Below, in pieces: positions 59,064 to 64,000 of a DNA stretch of 64,000 nucleotides; the stretch's first letter is position 1, and each line of letters opens with the position of its first letter. Under the pieces are notes generated by a model that was given only the letters and a program-made list of their open reading frames with translations, was not told the DNA's origin and did not search any database. Origin of the DNA: Halalkalicoccus sp. CG83. GTDB lineage: Archaea > Halobacteriota > Halobacteria > Halobacteriales > Halalkalicoccaceae. Position numbers and translations under genes: made by a program. The stretch is taken from positions 2,418,001 to 2,482,000 of the forward strand of contig NZ_JAZDDH010000001.1 in NCBI RefSeq assembly GCF_037081715.1, in the 5' to 3' direction.

Positions 59064-60899
59064 CTACTCGTCGGTAACACCTGGCTGTTTCGCTCTCTCG
59101 GGAACGACGTCCCGGACTTCGTACAGCGCGTTCGTGACCGTCCCGTGCTCGGAGGCGTGCGGGCGACCGGGTGCGTCGTCGTAGCCGTACTCGAAGATCC
59201 GGTTGCGGTTGAGGGTGAGCTTCGTGAACTCCGGCTGGAGCAGGTCGAACAGCTCGAAGCGCTCCTCGAGTTCGGGGAACCGGGCCTGGTAGTCGAGGAT
59301 CGCCTCCCGGGCATGGGCCCAGAACCGCTCCTCGGGATACTCCTCGTGGACCTCGAGGACGTCCGCGACGTAGCGGAGCACGCAGACGAACAGCCCGGAG
59401 AAGATGAACTGACAGAGACCCTCCGGCGGTTCCTTTCGAAGCACGGCGTGCATCTCGTCGGGAAGCGCCTCGAGTTCGGGCAGGGACCGATCGCTCACGT
59501 TCACGTCGTCGACGAAGTCCTTGACCGCCAGCCGCGTCGGCACGCCGTCCTCGACGATCAGGATCGTGTTCTGGCCGTGTGGGGAGAACACCGTTCCGTA
59601 GCGGTAGAGGAAGTGAAGTAGCGGCGGGAGCACGGTGTCGAAGAACTCCTCGAGCCACTCGTCGGTGGTGAGGCCGGAACGCTCGACGAGCCGGGAGACG
59701 TACGGCTCGCTCTCGCCGTCGACGTGCATGAGCGCCGAGAGCGTGACCGCGCGCTCGTTCTCGTCGAGGAACGTGTAGATCGACTCCCGCCAGACGGTCC
59801 CGAGCAGCTCGTGATACTGGTACGGCGAGTCCTCGATGTCGGTGAACGTCGAGTGATCGTAGTTGATCCCGGCGATCTCGCCGGGCAACACCAGTCCCTG
59901 GTCCTGGAGGAACTCGTCGTCCTCGTAGATCCCCTGGATGTACTCGGTGACCGTCGGCGCGAGCTCCGTCCGTTCGCCCGGCAGCCCGCGCCAGACGAGC
60001 GTGTTGAGGATGCGCATCGGTACCTTCACGTGGTGTTTGTCCTCGTCGTCGAGGTTGACGAACGTGCGGACCGACTGCTGCGGGAGGTACCGATCCGGTC
60101 CTTCGCCCAGCGGGACGATATCGTCGCTGGCGATGTCGTCGGGGAACAGCGGGACGACGCTGTTGTCCCACTGCCAGTCGTGAACCGGCAGGAAGTAGTA
60201 GGCGTCCGGATCGAGCCCCCGATCGGTAAGCCGGTCCCGGAACGTGCCGTAGGTATCGCCCAGTTCGCTCCGGACGAGCGCGTCGTGGTCGACGTCCTCG
60301 GTGCCGACGAACGTCGCCTTCTCCCGACTGACGGCGGCCCAGGAGAGGGTCACGGGTTCCTTTCGCTCCGGAGCGTAGCGCCTGTAGTCGTCGTATCCCC
60401 AGCCGAGCCGGCCCTTGTTGTAGGTGATCCACGGATGGCCGTCCATCTCGCCCTCGAGACGGGCGTAGTCGAGTTCGAGCGGGTCGAACTCCTCCCGGTC
60501 GCGCTGGCGGGCCTCGACGTGGGCCTCGGCCAGCAGCGTGCGCTTGTACTCGCGGACGAGGTTGCCCTCGGTGAGTCCCTCGAGCTCGGTCGCCTCGCCC
60601 AGGTCCCGCAGCAGGCGGAGCGGATCGTCGAGGGACTCCCACGCGTCATCGTGCCGTTCGACGGTCCCTTCGTGGACGTGAACGCTGTCCATCAGCCGTT
60701 CGGTCGCCTCGAAGCGGTACGCCGCGTCGGCGAGATCGAAGCGATAGGTGACGCGCTCATCGCCGGCGTCGACTCGTCGTGGCGTGAGGATCTCCTCGTA
60801 GGTGAACTCCTCTACCATCTTCGTCAGAAGACGGCGTTCGACCGTCTCCCAGATCTCTGCGTCTAGCGCGTTCCGTCGGGTGGTGTCGTTCGGATCCAT
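59064..60899 (-). CDS. iucC: NIS siderophore synthetase (IucA/IucC family), second copy
   Basis: A 611-residue NRPS-independent siderophore synthetase. It joins citrate or a derivative to amines or hydroxamates. Family motifs: GHPWITYNKGRLGWGYDDYR, YYFLPVHDWQWDNSVVPLFP, VKVPMRILNTLVWRGLPGER and FSPHGQNTILIVEDGVPTRL, with the ATP-site PHGQN. The C-terminal FERHUF-like domain has LTLNRNRIFEYGYDDAPGRP. Type A, B or C specificity is not certain. The ATG at 60899 lies 4 bp after the stop of the hydroxylase gene, so it is in the operon. It is the last gene of the siderophore cluster. Confidence 0.9.
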   Translation of the reverse strand: MDPNDTTRRNALDAEIWETVERRLLTKMVEEFTYEEILTPRRVDAGDERVTYRFDLADAAYRFEATERLMDSVHVHEGTVERHDDAWESLDDPLRLLRDLGEATELEGLTEGNLVREYKRTLLAEAHVEARQRDREEFDPLELDYARLEGEMDGHPWITYNKGRLGWGYDDYRRYAPERKEPVTLSWAAVSREKATFVGTEDVDHDALVRSELGDTYGTFRDRLTDRGLDPDAYYFLPVHDWQWDNSVVPLFPDDIASDDIVPLGEGPDRYLPQQSVRTFVNLDDEDKHHVKVPMRILNTLVWRGLPGERTELAPTVTEYIQGIYEDDEFLQDQGLVLPGEIAGINYDHSTFTDIEDSPYQYHELLGTVWRESIYTFLDENERAVTLSALMHVDGESEPYVSRLVERSGLTTDEWLEEFFDTVLPPLLHFLYRYGTVFSPHGQNTILIVEDGVPTRLAVKDFVDDVNVSDRSLPELEALPDEMHAVLRKEPPEGLCQFIFSGLFVCVLRYVADVLEVHEEYPEERFWAHAREAILDYQARFPELEERFELFDLLQPEFTKLTLNRNRIFEYGYDDAPGRPHASEHGTVTNALYEVRDVVPERAKQPGVTDE

Positions 60900-60903
60900 C
60901 GTA

Positions 60904-62289
60904 CTAATCGTCCTGCGTCGGCGTCGTGCTCGCGGTCGATTCGCTCCCACGCTGGGAGGCGCCTGGCGCGCGGTCGACGAATCGGTCGACCGAGAAGTCC
61001 TGGTAGACGGTGTCGGTGTCCGCAGGGTAGAGCTCGTGGCCGACCAGCCGGTTGACGAACGTCGCGTTGCGATGACAGCCAAGCCCGAGATCGGGAACGC
61101 CGACGCCGTGGGTGTGGAGTTCGGCGTTCTGGAGGAAGACGTCCCCCGGCAGGTCGATCTCGAGTCGGTGGTCCTCGGTCACGTGGAATCGTCCGCGATC
61201 GTCCCACGCGATTCGGTCCTCGAGCGGCGCGAGGAACGACGGAACGACCCGCTCGTAACCGGTGCCGAGGATCGTGACCTCGCTCTCGTGGACGAACGAC
61301 TCCTCGGCCTGCCACTGGTGACAGTCGAGCGCGTACGCGTCGCCGATCGATTCGATGTCTCGGACTTCGGTCATCGCGAAGAGCCCGACGTCCGGCTCCC
61401 GGTCGCCGATCGAGCGCCGGTAGAGCAGGTCGTAGATCTCGGCGCTCGTCCCCGGGTCGATCCCCTTATAGAGCAGGTCCTGATCCGACACGAGGTCGTC
61501 TCTGACGTCCTGGGGGAGGTCGTAGACGTACTGCATGTACTCGGGCGTGAAGTGCTGGAGGCCGAGTTTCGAGTATTCCATGGGAAAGAAGCCCTCCGAG
61601 CGGGTCAGCCAATCGAGGCGGTAGCCGCCTTCGGGCTGGCGTTCCAGCAGATCCTGGAACACCTCGGCGGCGCTCTGGCCGGAGCCGACGACGGTGATCG
61701 AGTCCGCGTCGAGCGCGCGATCGCGGTTGTGGCGATATCGCGCGGTGTGAAAGACGTCCTCCTCGGAGTGTCCCCGAAGCGGTTCGGGAACCCGCGGTCG
61801 AGACCCGATCCCGAGCGCGAGGTGCTCTCCGCGGTACTCGAAGCGTTCGCCGGTCTCAGGGCGCTCGGCGGCAACGACGTAGTTCTCGCGGTCGTCGTCC
61901 CACCGGACGGCGATGACCTCCCGCTCGAATCGACAGCTCTCGAGACGCTCGGCGACCCAGCGGAGGTACTCGTCGTACTCCCGCCGAGGGATCTGGAACG
62001 TCTCGTAGAAGTAAAACTCGTAGATCCGTCCTCGCTCCCGCAGGTAGTTGAGGTAGCTATGGGGGTTCGTCGGGTCCGCAAGCGTCACGAGGTCCGCGAG
62101 GAACGGCACCTCCAGCGTCGCCCCCTCGAGCAGCATTCCCTCGTGCCAGTGAAACTCGGCGTCGCGTTCGAGGAAGGCGGCGTCGACGTCCTCCTCGAGG
62201 CCATCGAGCAGGGCCGCGAGGCCGAGGTTGAACGGACCGAGACCGACGCCGACGACGTCGTGGACGGATCCTTCGTCGGTCTCGATCAT
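60904..62289 (-). CDS. iucD: L-lysine/L-ornithine/diamine N-monooxygenase (IucD-like)
   Basis: A 461-residue FAD/NADPH N-hydroxylase that makes the hydroxamate precursor of a siderophore. FAD site: VVGVGLGPFNLGLAALLD. NADPH site: ITVVGSGQSAAEVFQDLL. Further motifs: FHWHEGMLLEGATLEVPFL and EVTILGTGYERVVPSFL. The substrate could be lysine, ornithine or diaminopropane. In haloarchaeal schizokinen-type clusters it is diaminopropane, but the dat/ddc genes are not seen in the window. It starts inside the acetyltransferase gene's end (4-bp overlap, 62286-62289) and is followed directly by the synthetase. Confidence 0.92.
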   Translation of the reverse strand: MIETDEGSVHDVVGVGLGPFNLGLAALLDGLEEDVDAAFLERDAEFHWHEGMLLEGATLEVPFLADLVTLADPTNPHSYLNYLRERGRIYEFYFYETFQIPRREYDEYLRWVAERLESCRFEREVIAVRWDDDRENYVVAAERPETGERFEYRGEHLALGIGSRPRVPEPLRGHSEEDVFHTARYRHNRDRALDADSITVVGSGQSAAEVFQDLLERQPEGGYRLDWLTRSEGFFPMEYSKLGLQHFTPEYMQYVYDLPQDVRDDLVSDQDLLYKGIDPGTSAEIYDLLYRRSIGDREPDVGLFAMTEVRDIESIGDAYALDCHQWQAEESFVHESEVTILGTGYERVVPSFLAPLEDRIAWDDRGRFHVTEDHRLEIDLPGDVFLQNAELHTHGVGVPDLGLGCHRNATFVNRLVGHELYPADTDTVYQDFSVDRFVDRAPGASQRGSESTASTTPTQDD

Positions 62290-62942
62290 CGGTGTTCACC
62301 CTCGGCGTCGGCTCGAGCGGTCGCTCCGTCGGCGATATCGCCGACGTCGCCGGGCATCGCGGACTCGAAGCGCTCGCGCTCACAGACCACCAGAACGGCG
62401 TCCTTCTCGGCCTTCTCGAAGCGAAACTCCCTGCGGGGTTCGAACCCACAGTCCTCGAAGACGTCGATCGCGCGGTCGTTGCGGGCGTCGGGCTCCGCGA
62501 TCACCCGATCGGTCTCGGGGTCGCGAAACTGCATGGCGACGACGGCCCGCAACAGCGGGCGGGCGTAGCCCCGACCGAGATACTCCTCGGGGCCGATCAG
62601 CAGGTGAACGCCCCGGTCCGTCGGCGCCGCGTCGTAGTGGTTCGCGACGTCGTCTTCGGCGGCCCGGTAACACTCCCAGTAGCTCATCGGGACGTGGTCG
62701 AGACAGCCGACGTAGGGCGTGAGGTGGTCGTCCGAGAGCTTCGAGACGAGTCGGTCGCGAAACGCCGGCACGGGAAGGTCGAGCTGCCAGTACGGTTTCA
62801 CGTGTTCGCTGCCGAGCCACGCGTGAAGACGGCCGAGGTCACGCTCGAGGGTCGCCTGCCGGAGCGAAATCGTTCGGTCGATGCGTCGGTCGTGGATCTG
62901 GTAGTCGTAATCGGCCGCGATGATCGCGTCTGGTCCTGTCAT
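62286..62942 (-). CDS. iucB: Siderophore N-acetyltransferase (IucB/AlcB-like GNAT)
   Basis: A 218-residue GNAT acetyltransferase of the IucB/RhbD group, which acetylates the N-hydroxylated amine. Motifs are HAWLGSEHVKPYWQLDLPVP, VPMSYWECYRAAEDDVANHY and the acetyl-CoA part HLLIGPEEYLGRGYARPLLR, where LGRGYARP replaces the Q/RxxGxG/A form. It overlaps both neighbours by 4 bp (62286-62289; 62939-62942), so the four genes are translationally coupled. Substrate is likely N-hydroxy-diamine or N6-hydroxylysine. Confidence 0.88.
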   Translation of the reverse strand: MTGPDAIIAADYDYQIHDRRIDRTISLRQATLERDLGRLHAWLGSEHVKPYWQLDLPVPAFRDRLVSKLSDDHLTPYVGCLDHVPMSYWECYRAAEDDVANHYDAAPTDRGVHLLIGPEEYLGRGYARPLLRAVVAMQFRDPETDRVIAEPDARNDRAIDVFEDCGFEPRREFRFEKAEKDAVLVVCERERFESAMPGDVGDIADGATARADAEGEHR

Positions 62943-64000
62943 TGTCGTCGATCGAATTCGGTGACGAGCGGATTGGTCACGTCAGTGTAGACTGACTGGT
63001 TCTCGAGGTCGTTCTCCAGTTCGTCGAGCCCCCGAAACCGGGTGAGCAGGTTCGCCTTGCAGGGGATCGTCGGTGACTCGAGCAGTGGTTCGAGGAAGTC
63101 CGACGAGGGGCGGTCGTACCGGTCGCAAGCGCGTTCGAGTTCCTCGCGGAGCAACCCCAGCAGCCGCCGTTCCGAGACGAGTCCGGCACAGCCGAACGCG
63201 TTGATCAGGTCGAGAACGTTGTTCAGGATCACGTAGTACCGGAGCCGTTCGTCCGCGATGGCGTCCGCACAGACGGTGTCTGCACGCTCGCCGACCCCGG
63301 GTAGATACGCATCGACCGTCGAGTGGAGCGATTCGGGGAAGTAGAACCCCTGGTTGTCCCGGTAGCGGAACGCGTCGGGGTAGCCCGCCTCGTCGAGGGT
63401 GAGAACGGAGTTCTGCTGGTGGGCCTCGAGGCCCACTCCCTGGACGAGGTAGAGCCAGAGCACCGGTCGGATCCCGATCTCGAGATACCGACGGAACCAC
63501 TCCGCGCTGACCGCCTCCGTCGATCGGCCCTCGTGCTCGGCGATTCCCGCGACGACCCGGCCGAGCCGCGAGGGACCGGCGATGGCGTCCTGGCACAGCG
63601 ACGCCAGGGGGGTCGCGTTCTCGGCGGCCCTACCCTGGAACGGGTTAGCCCGCAGTATCGTCTCCAGTCCCGACTCGCGGTCATCGCCGACGTCGAGCGC
63701 GAGGTACGCGGGATCGCGAACGACATCGAAGGCGGGAAATGCCGCCTCCAGTTCGTCGCCGAACTCGGTGTCGAGGAGTTCGGCGACGGCGACGCCACGC
63801 TCGAGTTCGGGGCGCTTGTTCGTCCGGACTGAATTGGTGATCGTCACGTGCAGCGACGACTTCACCATGAACGGCGCGGTCTCGCTGTAGAGCGTTCGGA
63901 CCGAGGTCGTCGGGTAGAACTCCTGCCCGACTGCGCCGAGGTGTTCGAGGCCGTCGCCGAGGTGACGCCGAACGTGGGGCTGATCGAGGAGGTAGTCGGC
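62939..64000 (-). CDS. iucA: NIS siderophore synthetase (IucA/IucC family), first copy, cut by window end
   Basis: The C-terminal 353 codons of a second NIS synthetase; the frame is open to base 64000. It reads GAVGQEFYPTTSVRTLYSET, FMVKSSLHVTITNSVRTNKR (ATP-binding part with KSSLHVTITNS) and VLWLYLVQGVGLEAHQQNSV (the EAHQQN catalytic region), then FRYRDNQGFYFPESL. The C-terminal helical part is typical. It overlaps the acetyltransferase by 4 bp. As the first gene on the transcript seen here it may be preceded by more siderophore genes (transport or diamine synthesis) outside the window. Confidence 0.9.
   Translation of the reverse strand, partial: ADYLLDQPHVRRHLGDGLEHLGAVGQEFYPTTSVRTLYSETAPFMVKSSLHVTITNSVRTNKRPELERGVAVAELLDTEFGDELEAAFPAFDVVRDPAYLALDVGDDRESGLETILRANPFQGRAAENATPLASLCQDAIAGPSRLGRVVAGIAEHEGRSTEAVSAEWFRRYLEIGIRPVLWLYLVQGVGLEAHQQNSVLTLDEAGYPDAFRYRDNQGFYFPESLHSTVDAYLPGVGERADTVCADAIADERLRYYVILNNVLDLINAFGCAGLVSERRLLGLLREELERACDRYDRPSSDFLEPLLESPTIPCKANLLTRFRGLDELENDLENQSVYTDVTNPLVTEFDRRQ

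Noticed and set aside
1-64000. CRISPR array, tRNA genes, rRNA genes or insertion sequence with transposase
   Set aside because: No regularly spaced repeats, no T-loop/anticodon pattern in intergenic DNA and no transposase frame were seen.

Overview
The window looks like chromosomal DNA of a haloarchaeon. GC and third-codon GC are very high, the proteins are acidic, and most genes have a TATA-like box about 25-32 bp upstream of the start codon, as expected for leaderless transcripts. It also carries archaeal marker genes: TFE, aTrm56, RNase P protein Rpp21, digeranylgeranylglyceryl phosphate synthase, a fused double TatC, HTH_10/Bat regulators, HalOD1 and an archaeal SRP RNA. The genus cannot be fixed from the sequence alone. 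The base pattern is uniform except for a low-GC patch at 42.15-42.79 kb and a few AT-rich intergenic promoters.

Layout. 0-17.7 kb is mostly acyl-CoA and amino-acid carbon metabolism: an acyl-CoA ligase end, an acyl-CoA carboxylase carboxyltransferase with an epsilon-like N-terminus, a MaoC hydratase, a VTT membrane protein, TatCt, a CitE-like lyase, glutamate dehydrogenase, gamma-glutamyltransferase, a frameshifted ABC exporter, an acyl-CoA dehydrogenase, a RIO-like kinase and an aldehyde dehydrogenase. 18.3-27 kb holds housekeeping and regulatory genes (nitrilase, PhoU/AbrB regulator, NAD kinase family, CinA-like, the tfe-DUF2110-DUF5803 operon, trm56). 27-35.6 kb is an acetate module: a DUF4212/SSS symporter pair with a UspA protein, then two acetyl-CoA synthetase paralogues on either side of a Bat-type regulator that has a tyrosine-recombinase-like N-terminus. 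35.7-42.2 kb has RNA and membrane housekeeping genes, the SRP RNA (39.33-39.64 kb, minus strand) and cysK. 42.2-52.3 kb mixes a low-GC patch, a carboxypeptidase-regulatory-like lipoprotein, UbiA, creatininase, a sugar dehydrogenase, MsrA and a macro-domain protein. 52.4-57.1 kb holds a 1301-residue MEDS/multi-GAF/Bat regulator and a HalOD1 gene pair. From 59 kb to the window edge there is a minus-strand NIS siderophore operon (synthetase, acetyltransferase, N-hydroxylase, synthetase), cut by the window end.

The most unusual signal is a set of very short hairpin elements. Two clear copies (58 bp at 2884-2941, 55 bp at 40636-40690) sit inside genes, have the same two-hairpin design and end the host reading frame with the TGA of a TTCTGA. 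A related hairpin ends a third, decayed frame at 50.94 kb. Dense clusters of similar hairpins, sharing two repeat blocks in permuted order, flank the gamma-glutamyltransferase gene. Several genes are decayed or frameshifted (SDR, ABC exporter, UspA, EF-1A tail, BBE oxidase tail). Some of these may be assembly errors, but the inserted hairpins are not of that kind.
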